This document shows, piece by piece, positions 36,560-45,288 of a stretch of DNA of 64,000 nucleotides. Origin of the DNA: Flavobacterium muglaense (GTDB lineage Bacteria; Bacteroidota; Bacteroidia; Flavobacteriales; Flavobacteriaceae); contig NZ_JACRUK010000017.1 in assembly GCF_014305155.1 (NCBI RefSeq), positions 1-64,000 on the forward strand. Reading direction: 5' to 3'. The notes below the pieces were generated by a model. It ran no database searches and was not told the origin of the DNA. It saw nothing but the letters and a program-made list of their open reading frames with translations. The position numbers and the translations under genes were made by a program. How positions within the stretch are numbered: the first letter of the stretch is position 1; the number at the start of each line of letters is the position of its first letter.

Positions 36560-36567
36560 TATCTTTG
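36560..36567 (+). promoter_or_regulatory. TAnnTTTG box upstream of ytxJ
   Basis: TATCTTTG is an exact Bacteroidetes -7 element on the plus strand, 109 bp before the ytxJ start, in the divergent gap between clpB and ytxJ. The upstream TTTG element is weak. Confidence 0.5.
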
Positions 36568-36676
36568 CGAGTGAAACATCAATTTATATTCCATAGTAAA
36601 AGTAGAGACAAAATGGCTTATAAAAGATGATCTTTATCATATAAACCAGTCAAAATGACTGAAATACCGACAAATT

Positions 36677-37066
36677 ATGAGTTTTTTTAAAAATATTTTT
36701 GGAAGTTCTGAAAATCCAAACGAATCCAATATCAAAATGGACTGGGAACCATTGAACTTTATTGGTCAGCTTGACGAAATAATAGCAGAATCGAAAGACA
36801 AACCCGTTGCTATTTTTAAGCATAGTACCAGATGCAGCATTAGCCGTATGGCGTTGAAACAATTTGAAAACGAGTTTGACTTTCCAGAAAAAGTAACACC
36901 TTATTTTTTGGATTTAATTGCTTTTCGCGAAATTTCAAATGATATCGCTAGCCGTTTTGGAGTACAACACCAATCACCACAATTGATCTTGATCAAAAAC
37001 GGTAAAGCAGTTTACAATGTTTCTCATAGTGATATTGATGCTGGAGAATTGAAAACTAAAGTATAG
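36677..37066 (+). CDS. ytxJ: Bacillithiol system redox-active protein YtxJ
   Basis: A 129-residue thioredoxin-fold protein of the YtxJ (DUF2847) family, proposed as a monothiol bacilliredoxin. FKHSTRCSISRMALKQFE at 47-64 holds the single active-site Cys53 (no CxxC), and HQSPQLILIKNGK contains the cis-Pro of the fold. Its presence implies bacillithiol as low-molecular-weight thiol, as in several Bacteroidetes. It is monocistronic and followed by a large repeat array. Confidence 0.92.
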   Translation: MSFFKNIFGSSENPNESNIKMDWEPLNFIGQLDEIIAESKDKPVAIFKHSTRCSISRMALKQFENEFDFPEKVTPYFLDLIAFREISNDIASRFGVQHQSPQLILIKNGKAVYNVSHSDIDAGELKTKV

Positions 37067-37114
37067 TTTGATACACGATTAGTAAAGTTTAAAAAATACT
37101 AAAAAGACCTTTAG

Positions 37115-37540
37115 GCCACAGATTCACAGATTTTAATTTGTGAATCTGTTTTTTTTTTTTTAATACAGTACTGTTTTAATTTGCGAATTTGCGGTTAATT
37201 TTTTTGGTACTGAGTTGAGGATGAAAAACGGCAATCATATTTTTACCGCAAATTCGCAAATTTTTATTCAATAGTTTTAACTAAAAGGATTGCAGATTCA
37301 CAGACTTTAATTTGTGAATCTGTTTTTTTTTAATGCAGTACTGTTTTAATTTGCGAATTTGCGGTTAATTTTTTTGGTACTGCGTTGAGGATGAAAAACG
37401 ACAATCATTTTTTTTACCGCAAATTCGCAATTTTTATTTTGCAATAACTTAGAAAATAGAAAATAGTTTCACAGATAGTAGTTGTGAATCTTTTTTTATA
37501 GATGCAACATTTTTTTTAATCTGTGAATCCGTGGCTATTG
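37115..37540. repeat. Inverted and tandem repeat array
   Basis: Two units 174 bp apart begin GATTCACAGA at 37121 and 37295. Each contains the hairpin GATTCACA...TGTGAATC, a second long inverted pair (AATTTGCGAATTTGCGG and CCGCAAATTCGCAAATT) and the text GTTGAGGATGAAAAACG. A degenerate third part follows. The block starts with AGGCCACAGATTCACAGATT and ends with AATCTGTGAATCCGTGGCT, near-perfect inverses. It fills the 493-bp gap 37067-37559, which has no gene. Confidence 0.85.
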
Positions 37541-37559
37541 AACTATTCGCTCATTTACT

Positions 37560-38720
37560 TTAAAAACTACCACCAGAACCACCACCACTAAAATCCCCAC
37601 CGCCAAACTCCATTGGAGAATCGACTGTAGTTTCGGGTTTTAATCCCATTTGAGAAGCCATAAGAATTTCGGCCGTGCCAAAGACATTTCCTTGCGAGAA
37701 ACGGTCAGGTTGAAAAGTTACTCCTGTGGTATTGTTTTTTATCTTTTTTATGGAGAAATAAGTAAAAGCAAACAAAGCCAAACCTCCAATTGTTAAAGCA
37801 GCTTCAATAGGTAATACCGAATAATAATAACGGATGGTGAATATCGAAAAGCAAAGTGTTGCTAGTCCGATCCAAAGCATAAAGCGGTCTTTTTTTAGTA
37901 GCGACAAAACCAAATAGCTTGCAGGAATTAGGAAAGTAAATGCATAAAATAGAAAAGCAAGCGGAATATCACTGTTTGGCGCCATCACGACACCCATTAA
38001 TTCACTTGAGAGTTCTCGCACTACCAAATAATTTCCTGATAAGTAAAATAGCACTAGCGCAAAAGATTGCGCTAAAAGGATTCCTTTATAATAAAAAGGA
38101 GCAGTTAGTTTGTGTAGTATTCTTTTGCAGATAAAATAGATCGCTATTGCAAAAAGCATCATGGTGAACGGCAAAATAGTTTTTGCGAAAGCGCCCAAGT
38201 CAAACATTATAAAAACAACCGAATAAGTGGATGTTAAGCAAAACAACAAAGCCATAGAAAGATGCACATATCTAAGATAACTCAGAAAAGATGTAAATGT
38301 AAGTAGTAACGCAATTGTTAGTTCGTTTCCATGTGTAGAAATCCCCACAGCTATCGCTAGACATAATTGTGCACCAAGTATAAAAGCATCATCAAGGCCG
38401 TATCCGTAATATTTTTGATTAGTCAAAAACTCGGTACCAATAAAGCCAATAATGGCAAATAGATAAATCAAAAACTGATATTCATTATCAATTGCATCGA
38501 TACTAATTAATGTTATAAATCCACAAATGGAGGCGTACAAGAAGCTGCCTAAAAGAAAGAAACCAATGCGTATTAAGATGTTTTTATGGTATTTAAGAAC
38601 CTTTAAGTCGGTATCAATTTTAGTGAATTGTTTAGCATTTATAAACCCTGCTTTTTGTAAAGAACGTCCCTCTTCAACTAAAAACACTTGCTCTAACTCG
38701 GCTTTATTGTATTGTATCAT
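37560..38720 (-). CDS. Polytopic membrane protein with glycine-rich C-terminal tail
   Basis: A 386-residue integral membrane protein with about ten hydrophobic helices after a 50-residue soluble N-terminus. The last 14 residues are GGGDFSGGGSGGSF, a tail like that of DUF2207/TPM-type membrane proteins. I do not recognise a family for the body, but it resembles its neighbour in layout. It overlaps the DUF2157 protein gene upstream by 17 bp, so the two proteins are translationally coupled and probably act together. Confidence 0.75.
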   Translation of the reverse strand: MIQYNKAELEQVFLVEEGRSLQKAGFINAKQFTKIDTDLKVLKYHKNILIRIGFFLLGSFLYASICGFITLISIDAIDNEYQFLIYLFAIIGFIGTEFLTNQKYYGYGLDDAFILGAQLCLAIAVGISTHGNELTIALLLTFTSFLSYLRYVHLSMALLFCLTSTYSVVFIMFDLGAFAKTILPFTMMLFAIAIYFICKRILHKLTAPFYYKGILLAQSFALVLFYLSGNYLVVRELSSELMGVVMAPNSDIPLAFLFYAFTFLIPASYLVLSLLKKDRFMLWIGLATLCFSIFTIRYYYSVLPIEAALTIGGLALFAFTYFSIKKIKNNTTGVTFQPDRFSQGNVFGTAEILMASQMGLKPETTVDSPMEFGGGDFSGGGSGGSF

Positions 38721-39705
38721 GGCTGTTGTTTTTATTGAATTGCTTAATAAGACGGATAAATAAAATAATAGAACCTATGAAGTAAAAAGGAACTAAGAAA
38801 AAGAGTGAGATAAATAAATCGTCATCAATATTTAAGAATTCGAAAATAGTAACAAGCACAATATTTAGTCCGATGTAAGCGTAAATTATTGTAAATACAA
38901 ATAAAGTAACCGACTTAAATTCATAGCTAGTAAAATAGAAAAAGAAGCTAGAAGTGGCTAAAATTAATGCAAAAATCCCCCAATAGTTTTCAAATAAATT
39001 GTTGATGCAAGCGATACTCATAATGTGCAAAGCAAAAGTAAGAAACACTAAGCCGAAATGTTTTTTTAGATTGGTTTTAGAACTATAAACCGTCCAGGCA
39101 ACTAATAAAACACCTAATAGTATTGCTGAATAGCTTAAAGTAGTTGTTTGGTAAAAATCATTATGAACCAAAGATTGCGGGGAAACCGATAGACCTATAT
39201 AAGCAGCCAAGCCTGTTATGGCAATAGATAAGACGCTTTTATTATCAAAATAATAAGCGCAAAAGAAAGCTATTGTCGTGGGTACAATTGTAGCTAAGCC
39301 GTAATGGGTGCCGAAAACAGTGTATTGAAACTGCAAATAACCTACAAAGATGCAGCTCAGTAATACAGCAGCTAGAATGAGGTAATCAAATATGGGATTT
39401 TGAAATTGTGTTTGCATTTTGTGAAACCCTGCGGAGTTTTTAAAACAGAAGTAAAAACAAGCAACAGTTATAGTTAGTAATAAACCAAGGATAGCAATGT
39501 GGCCGATGCTGTCTATATTTTGATAAATTAAAATACCAATACCCGAGGTGAACATTAATACTGAAACATACAAAAATAATTTTAACTCCGCATGCAGTGA
39601 AAAAAGATCTAAATTTCGATACCCTTGAATACGGTCGAATTGCTCTGTGGTTATTAAATCTTTATCCAAAAGGCCTTGCGTTGCCTGTTCTTCAAATTTT
39701 TTCAT
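38704..39705 (-). CDS. DUF2157 domain-containing membrane protein
   Basis: A 333-residue membrane protein. The first 45 residues (LLDKDLITTEQFDRIQGYR) form the soluble helical start typical of DUF2157, followed by about ten hydrophobic helices through the C-terminus. Function is unknown. Its 3' end overlaps the start of the next gene by 17 bp. A 150-bp gap separates it from argH, which is read in the same direction. Confidence 0.75.
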   Translation of the reverse strand: MKKFEEQATQGLLDKDLITTEQFDRIQGYRNLDLFSLHAELKLFLYVSVLMFTSGIGILIYQNIDSIGHIAILGLLLTITVACFYFCFKNSAGFHKMQTQFQNPIFDYLILAAVLLSCIFVGYLQFQYTVFGTHYGLATIVPTTIAFFCAYYFDNKSVLSIAITGLAAYIGLSVSPQSLVHNDFYQTTTLSYSAILLGVLLVAWTVYSSKTNLKKHFGLVFLTFALHIMSIACINNLFENYWGIFALILATSSFFFYFTSYEFKSVTLFVFTIIYAYIGLNIVLVTIFEFLNIDDDLFISLFFLVPFYFIGSIILFIRLIKQFNKNNSHDTIQ

Positions 39706-39855
39706 AGCATTGATTTATAATTTTGAATATCAAATATAAGTTTAATGGGGTAGTTTTTTGCATAAAACAATAGTTTCTTCTTGTTGAATACTAATGAAAC
39801 GAAAAAAATCCATTCTTTTTGAGGAATGGATTAAAACAAACAGATCGTATTGTAA

Positions 39856-41136
39856 TTAGAACGCTTGGTTCATTTTCTCTTTAATTTCAGTCAAACATAG
39901 ATTGTTTATGCTTCCTTCATGTGTGTGTTGGGTTGCTTTTGGTGATTGGTAGGTTCCGTTTTCTAATTGTTCCGCAACAGCTTTGTAAGCATCTCTAAAT
40001 GGCATTCCTGCAACTACCATTTCGTTCAAAGTATCTACTGTAAACAGGTAATCGTATTTTTTATCAGATAAAATATTGTCTTTTACTTTGATGTCTTTAA
40101 TCGAAAAAATAGCAATGTCTAAACAGGCTTGCAAGTTTTGAATGGCTGGAAATAATCCTTCTTTTAACAACTGTAAATCCCTGTGGTAACCACTTGGCAA
40201 GTTGTTAGTGATTAAAGTGATTTCGTATGGTAACGCTTGAATTTTGTTGCATTTTCCACGAATTAATTCAAACACGTCTGGGTTTTTCTTGTGCGGCATT
40301 ATGCTCGAACCTGTAGTTAAATGTGCCGGTAAACCAATGAAATCAAAATTCTGACTCATGTACAAACACACATCCATAGAGAATTTAGCCAAAGTTGCTG
40401 CCACGCTACTCATCGCAAAAGCCAATGTTTTCTCGGATTTTCCACGGCTCATTTGAGCGGCAACCGAATTGTATTTTAAAGTTTCGAATCCTAATTCTTT
40501 GGTAGTAAAAGTACGATCAATAGGGAAGGAGCTACCATAACCGGCGGCCGATCCTAGCGGATTTTGATCTACTACTTTCAAAGCGGCATTTAACATCGTG
40601 ATGTCATCAATCAAGGTTTCGGCATAAGCAGAAAACCACATTCCGAAAGATGATGGCATCGCTATTTGTAAATGGGTATATCCTGGCAACAAAACATTTT
40701 GATATTTCTCTGCCGATTCCATTAACAAATCGAAAAGCGCTTTCACTTGCGCTTTCATTTCGATAACGACATCCTTTAAATACAAATTCACATCCACTAA
40801 AACTTGATCGTTTCGAGAGCGTGCAGTATGGATTTTTTTTCCAGCGTCACCTAGTTTTGCAGTCAATAAATATTCAATTTTCGAATGTACATCTTCAAAT
40901 GAATCTTCGATTTCGAAATTTCCTGCGGCTACATCAGCGATGATTTCGTTTAATGCAGCTACTAAAAAATCAGTTTCGGTAGTGGTTAATAAACCAATGT
41001 TTCCTAACATCTTAGCGTGAGCAATAGAGCCTAAAGCATCGTATTTTGCCAAAACTAAATCCAGTTCTCTGTCGTTCCCCACAGTGAATTGTTCTATTTG
41101 TTTATCAGTAGGTATTCCTTTTTCCCAAAGTTTCAT
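39856..41136 (-). CDS. argH: Argininosuccinate lyase
   Basis: A 426-residue member of the fumarase/aspartase superfamily that splits argininosuccinate into arginine and fumarate. TARSRNDQV near 104-112, PGYTHLQ at 151-157 and the signature GSSIMPHKKNPD at 276-287 with the catalytic Ser loop are present. It is the last gene of the arginine cluster, separated from argE by a 229-bp gap containing repeat copy F. Confidence 0.96.
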   Translation of the reverse strand: MKLWEKGIPTDKQIEQFTVGNDRELDLVLAKYDALGSIAHAKMLGNIGLLTTTETDFLVAALNEIIADVAAGNFEIEDSFEDVHSKIEYLLTAKLGDAGKKIHTARSRNDQVLVDVNLYLKDVVIEMKAQVKALFDLLMESAEKYQNVLLPGYTHLQIAMPSSFGMWFSAYAETLIDDITMLNAALKVVDQNPLGSAAGYGSSFPIDRTFTTKELGFETLKYNSVAAQMSRGKSEKTLAFAMSSVAATLAKFSMDVCLYMSQNFDFIGLPAHLTTGSSIMPHKKNPDVFELIRGKCNKIQALPYEITLITNNLPSGYHRDLQLLKEGLFPAIQNLQACLDIAIFSIKDIKVKDNILSDKKYDYLFTVDTLNEMVVAGMPFRDAYKAVAEQLENGTYQSPKATQHTHEGSINNLCLTEIKEKMNQAF

Positions 41137-41212
41137 ATTTGTTTTTTGTTTCAGGTTTAAAGTTTCAAGTTTTTAGACTGTCGCTTTCTTTGTGTTTTTT
41201 GTTTCGCAGAGG

Positions 41213-41249
41213 ATCTCAGAGTTTAGTCAGAGGATCTCAGAGTTTATTA
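41213..41249. repeat. Short direct repeat in the argE-argH gap
   Basis: AGAGGATCTCAGAGTTTA occurs twice, separated by 3 bp, immediately before repeat copy F. It is AT-neutral intergenic DNA with no other visible function. Confidence 0.6.
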
Positions 41250-41269
41250 TTAGATGTTCCTTCGGTGTA

Positions 41270-41357
41270 CTTAGTTCTAGCCCCGATAGCAGTGAAAATC
41301 CTTTTATTTTTTTTCTTTTAAAAATAAAAGATTGTAACGGATAGCGGGAATAGCTTC
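41270..41357. repeat. Hairpin-forming dispersed repeat, copy F
   Basis: TAGCCCCGATAGCAGTGAAAATCC at the start and GATTGTAACGGATAGCGGGAATAGC at the end, around T and A runs. Nearly the same sequence as copies A and G. It lies between argE and argH inside the arginine cluster. Confidence 0.75.
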
Positions 41358-41365
41358 TAATTATT

Positions 41366-42436
41366 TTATTGTTTTAAAAAATCAGTTAGGATCTTGATGT
41401 ACAAGTCGATTCCTTCTTCGATTTCGTTTAAATATATAAATTCGTCAGCTGAGTGCGACCGCAACGTATCTCCAGGGCCTAATTTCAAGGATTTACAGCT
41501 CAAAACCGACTGGTCTGAAAGCGTTGGAGAGCCATAAGTTGATCTTCCTAAAGCGATTCCAGCTAGTACTAAACCGTGATTTTCGGGGATTGATGACGAA
41601 CTTAAATTCATAGAGCGAGGCGTAACTTCGGCATTTACCTGTTCTTGTACGATAGCCAAAATTTCGTGATTCGTGTAGCAGTCGTTAACGCGAATATCAA
41701 CTACGATATCACATTCAGACGGAACTACATTGTGTTGTTTTCCAGCGTTGATCTGGGTTACAGTCATTTTAACGGGGCCCAATTGGTCCGATACTTTATC
41801 AAAGCTATAGTTTTTAAACCATTCCATTACGGGAATTGTTTTGTACAAAGCGTTGTCTTCATTTTGATGTGCAGCATGACTTGGCGTTCCTTTGATTTTA
41901 ACATCGAGAACAAGTAGCCCTTTTTCGGCTATAGCCAATTGCATCAAAGTAGGCTCACCCACGATGGCACATTCTAGTTCGGGAAGACTTTTTAAGACAC
42001 TATTTAAGCCTTTTTTACCGCTGCTTTCTTCTTCTGCCGAAGCTACCATTACAATATTGTACGGCAAGTTTTCTGCAGCATAAAAATGGACAAAAGTAGC
42101 CAACAGTGAAACTAAGCAACCACCAGCATCGTTACTACCTAAACCGTATAGTTTTCCATCTTCGACAATGGCTTTCAAAGGGGCTTTAGTATACGCCTGA
42201 TTGGGTCTCACGGTATCGTGATGCGAGTTCAGCAATAGTGTTGGTTTATTTTTATCGAATGTCTTGTTGTACGCCCAAATATTGTTGTTTTCTCTCTCAA
42301 ACGGAATGGCGTTAACAGCAAACCAGTTTTCGATTAGAACAGCAGTATGTTCCTCTTCACTTGAAAAAGACTGCGTTTCAATCAGGTTTTTTAATAAGGC
42401 AATTGCTTCTTGAGTAAGTGTTTCTTTGTTTTTCAT
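41366..42436 (-). CDS. argE: N-acyl-ornithine/citrulline deacylase (M20 family)
   Basis: A 356-residue zinc amidohydrolase of the M20 family. NSHHDTVRP near 70-78 provides the first metal ligand and Asp, GSNDAGGC the bridging Asp, and SAEEESSG the general base Glu. In clusters with ArgF' this enzyme is expected to deacylate N-acyl-citrulline to citrulline rather than N-acetylornithine. Whether the acyl group is acetyl or succinyl is open. It lies between argB and argH in the arginine cluster. Confidence 0.9.
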   Translation of the reverse strand: MKNKETLTQEAIALLKNLIETQSFSSEEEHTAVLIENWFAVNAIPFERENNNIWAYNKTFDKNKPTLLLNSHHDTVRPNQAYTKAPLKAIVEDGKLYGLGSNDAGGCLVSLLATFVHFYAAENLPYNIVMVASAEEESSGKKGLNSVLKSLPELECAIVGEPTLMQLAIAEKGLLVLDVKIKGTPSHAAHQNEDNALYKTIPVMEWFKNYSFDKVSDQLGPVKMTVTQINAGKQHNVVPSECDIVVDIRVNDCYTNHEILAIVQEQVNAEVTPRSMNLSSSSIPENHGLVLAGIALGRSTYGSPTLSDQSVLSCKSLKLGPGDTLRSHSADEFIYLNEIEEGIDLYIKILTDFLKQ

Positions 42437-42555
42437 ATTTTTTGTATGTCGAATCTTAAAACTGAAATTTTCAGTTGTAAACTTACCATTAAGATATTTA
42501 GTAAATTAAGCTTAAAGTCCTTAATTTCTTAATGGTGATTTTTCATGGTATGTTA

Positions 42556-43341
42556 TTATAACTCTATAGTTGTACAAACCGCATTTGTATTTTGTAACAT
42601 TTTGTGATGCCCAATTTTAATTTGTTGCACCCCTTTGGATAAGCTATTGAAACAGTTGTCTAATTTAGGAATCATACCGGAATGAATGGCTTTTTCAGCC
42701 TTTAATTTGGCGTACAACTCAGGATTCATTTTTGTAATAACTGAGCTGTCGTCTTCGGCATCGTATAGAACACCTGGTTTTTCGAAGCAATAACTTAGTG
42801 TTACTTCAAAAAATTCAGATAAAGCTATTGCTAATTCGCTTGCAATTGTATCGGCATTCGTGTTTAATAATTGTCCGTTTTTATCGTGTGTAATCGCACA
42901 GAAAACAGGGACTATTCCGCTATTTAGTAATGTCTCTAATAGGGTAGTGTTGACTTTTTTTACATCACCTACAAATCCGTAATCAATTGTTGGGTGGTTT
43001 CTTTTATCCGACTGGATTAAATTTCCATCTGCTCCAGAGAATCCCATTGCATTGGCATCGTTAGCTTGTAATTGCGCTACAATGTCTTTATTGATTTGAC
43101 CCGCATAAATCATCACGACAACCTCAAGCATAGCAGCATCAGTAATACGGCGTCCATCAATCATTTGAGGAACTAAGCCAATGCTTTGCGCCATCTTAGT
43201 CGCCGATTTTCCGCCACCATGCACCAATACTTTTAGTCCGTCAATTTTAGCAAAATCAGCGAGAAACTGCTTGAGTTCTTGAGCGTCATCAATAATGTTT
43301 CCTCCAATTTTAACTACTGTAATGGGTTTTTTCTTGTGCAT
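42556..43341 (-). CDS. argB: N-acylglutamate kinase
   Basis: A 261-residue amino acid kinase, second step of the acylated arginine route. VVKIGGNIID near 9-18 and VHGGGKSATK are the nucleotide-binding glycine motifs; GFSGADGNLI and the C-terminal KAIHSGMIPKLDNC are also typical. Family members phosphorylate N-acetylglutamate; succinylglutamate is possible here. The ATG at 43341 is preferred to a TTG two codons upstream. It overlaps the end of argF' by about 32 bp. Confidence 0.94.
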   Translation of the reverse strand: MHKKKPITVVKIGGNIIDDAQELKQFLADFAKIDGLKVLVHGGGKSATKMAQSIGLVPQMIDGRRITDAAMLEVVVMIYAGQINKDIVAQLQANDANAMGFSGADGNLIQSDKRNHPTIDYGFVGDVKKVNTTLLETLLNSGIVPVFCAITHDKNGQLLNTNADTIASELAIALSEFFEVTLSYCFEKPGVLYDAEDDSSVITKMNPELYAKLKAEKAIHSGMIPKLDNCFNSLSKGVQQIKIGHHKMLQNTNAVCTTIEL

Positions 43342-44278
43342 TTTCAAGTATTTTTTGTAGCACTAGTTGCGCTGCATAGGTTCTATTATTGGCTTGTTCT
43401 ATTACAATCGAGTTTTCGCTGTCAATCACTTCATCAGCAACAATTACATTACGTCTGACAGGTAAACAGTGCATGAATTTAGCATTATTCGTCAATGCCA
43501 TTTTCTCAGCGGTTACGGTCCAACTGGGATCACTATTTGTGATTTTACCGTAATCAATATAGTTGCTCCAGTTTTTAGTATAGATAAAATCGGCGTTTTC
43601 AAACGCTTTGTTTTGATCGTGCTCAATAGTAGCTCCTTTAGTAATTTCAGGATTTAGTTCGTATCCTTCAGGATGTGTAATTACAAAATCAGCATCTTGC
43701 AATAACATCATTTCCACGAATGAATTGGCTACAGCCTGAGGCAATGCTCTAGGATGTGGCGCCCATGATAATACTACTTTTGGTTTATGCTCCGTTTTGT
43801 GTTCTGCCATTGTAATGGCATCAGCAAGTGCTTGCAAAGGGTGACCCGTACAACCTTCCATGTTCACGATAGGCACTGTAGCGTGTTTTAAAAAACCTGC
43901 CAAAACAGTTTCGGCATTGTCTTTTTCTTTGTCTACTAAGCCAGCAAAAGCTCTTACTGCAATGATATCGCAATATTGCGAAACTACTTCAGCCGCTTCC
44001 TTAATGTGTTCTGAAGCGCCTTGATTCATCACGGCTCCATCTTCAAATTCTAGTGTCCAGCCTTCGTTGGTAAAATTCATTACCATGACGTTCATTCCTA
44101 AGTTTAAAGCCGCTTTTTGAGTGCTTAAACGCGTTCTTAAACTTGGATTGAAAAACAACATTCCTAAGGTTTTGTTTTTACCTAGTTTTTTGTTTTTAAG
44201 TGGCTTTTTTTTAATTTTTAAAGCTTGCTTCACCCATTTTTCGAGTGAGTCTATGTTTTTTAAAGAGATGTAATTCAT
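43310..44278 (-). CDS. argF': N-acyl-L-ornithine carbamoyltransferase (ArgF')
   Basis: A 322-residue transcarbamylase of the Bacteroidetes/Xanthomonas ArgF' type, acting on an N-acylated ornithine. SLRTRLSTQ at 46-54 binds carbamoyl phosphate, GHPLQALAD at 145-153 and HCLPVRRNV complete the active site. In the acyl-recognition loop (GASEH, 87-91) Ser89 occupies the position that is Glu92 in the acetyl-specific enzyme and Pro90 in the Bacteroides succinyl-specific enzyme. It overlaps argB, so the two are translationally coupled. Confidence 0.94.
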   Translation of the reverse strand: MNYISLKNIDSLEKWVKQALKIKKKPLKNKKLGKNKTLGMLFFNPSLRTRLSTQKAALNLGMNVMVMNFTNEGWTLEFEDGAVMNQGASEHIKEAAEVVSQYCDIIAVRAFAGLVDKEKDNAETVLAGFLKHATVPIVNMEGCTGHPLQALADAITMAEHKTEHKPKVVLSWAPHPRALPQAVANSFVEMMLLQDADFVITHPEGYELNPEITKGATIEHDQNKAFENADFIYTKNWSNYIDYGKITNSDPSWTVTAEKMALTNNAKFMHCLPVRRNVIVADEVIDSENSIVIEQANNRTYAAQLVLQKILENAQEKTHYSS

Positions 44279-44434
44279 TGTTTTATGTATTTGGACGCTG
44301 ATGATAGGGATTTGCTATCGCAAAGACACTGATCAAAGCGGATTTTCAATTTATTTAGTTTAGGTTATTATGAAACGATTTATTTTCTGCATTTTCACTT
44401 TAGCGAATCCGCGTCATCCGCGTTCCATTTTGTC

Positions 44435-45196
44435 TTATACTATTTTCGTGAACGGAATACTGTTTTTTATGGCATTCAAAATAAAATCGTCTTTCAAGCC
44501 ATTCACGATCCAAGTTTCAATATTTGCTGCTTTTGCAATCGCTGCAGCTTCAATTTTAGATTGCATACCACCAGTTCCATGTGATGATTTTGAATCGCCA
44601 ACTTCTTGTGCCATCAAAGCTAGATCATTGACTTGTAAAATAGTCTCTGGAGCAGCGTCGTGAATAGAGGCTTTGGTGTAAATTCCGTTTGTGTTTGTTG
44701 CAATAATCAAAATATCGACATTCAGAAGGACAGCAGTTAATGCAGCCAACTTATCGTTATCTCCAAACTGGATTTCGTCTGTTGCAACCGTGTCATTTTC
44801 ATTGATAATCGGGATGTAATTGTTCTCGATTAACACATTAATGGTGTTGACAATATTGACTTTAGATTGTTCTTTTTCGAAATCAGAATAGGATAGTAGA
44901 CACTGCGATGTTAATAGCCCTAAATCTTTGAAATTCTCATGGAAAATTCGCATTAAGTGTGGCTGCCCAATAGACGCCAAAGCTTGTTTAACAATAATTT
45001 CCTTGCCTTTACTTTCTAGTTTTACAAACTGCTTTGCAGCTGCAATTGCACCGGAACTCACAATTACAAATTCGTAATCGTCATTTAAAGCCGCAATTTG
45101 GATTCCAATATCCTCAATTTTCCCTCTCGAAATATGATTGGTTTCCTTGGTTAAAGTATTGCTTCCTATTTTTAGTAATATTCTCTTTTTTGCCAT
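44435..45196 (-). CDS. proB: Glutamate 5-kinase
   Basis: A 253-residue amino acid kinase catalysing the first step of proline synthesis. LLKIGSNTLTKE near 7-18, IVSSGAIAAAK near 45-55, INENDTVATDEIQFGDND and GTGGMQSKIEAA are the family motifs. It lacks the C-terminal PUA domain found in the E. coli enzyme, as is common in Bacteroidetes. It is followed after 156 bp by argF' and preceded by proA. Confidence 0.95.
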   Translation of the reverse strand: MAKKRILLKIGSNTLTKETNHISRGKIEDIGIQIAALNDDYEFVIVSSGAIAAAKQFVKLESKGKEIIVKQALASIGQPHLMRIFHENFKDLGLLTSQCLLSYSDFEKEQSKVNIVNTINVLIENNYIPIINENDTVATDEIQFGDNDKLAALTAVLLNVDILIIATNTNGIYTKASIHDAAPETILQVNDLALMAQEVGDSKSSHGTGGMQSKIEAAAIAKAANIETWIVNGLKDDFILNAIKNSIPFTKIV

Positions 45197-45288
45197 TGTA
45201 GTTTCATTTCAAAATTGAAAGATTTAATAATTTCAAAATTTCGTTGTGTTAATCCTTTAAATGCTTCAATCTTTTAATTTTTCAATTT

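Noticed and set aside
37115..37540. Insertion sequence with transposase
   Set aside because: Inverted ends are present, but no open frame of useful length lies between them.
44370..44663. Plus-strand open frame of 97 codons before and across the end of proB
   Set aside because: Most of it is antisense to conserved proB codons; the first part is intergenic repeat text.
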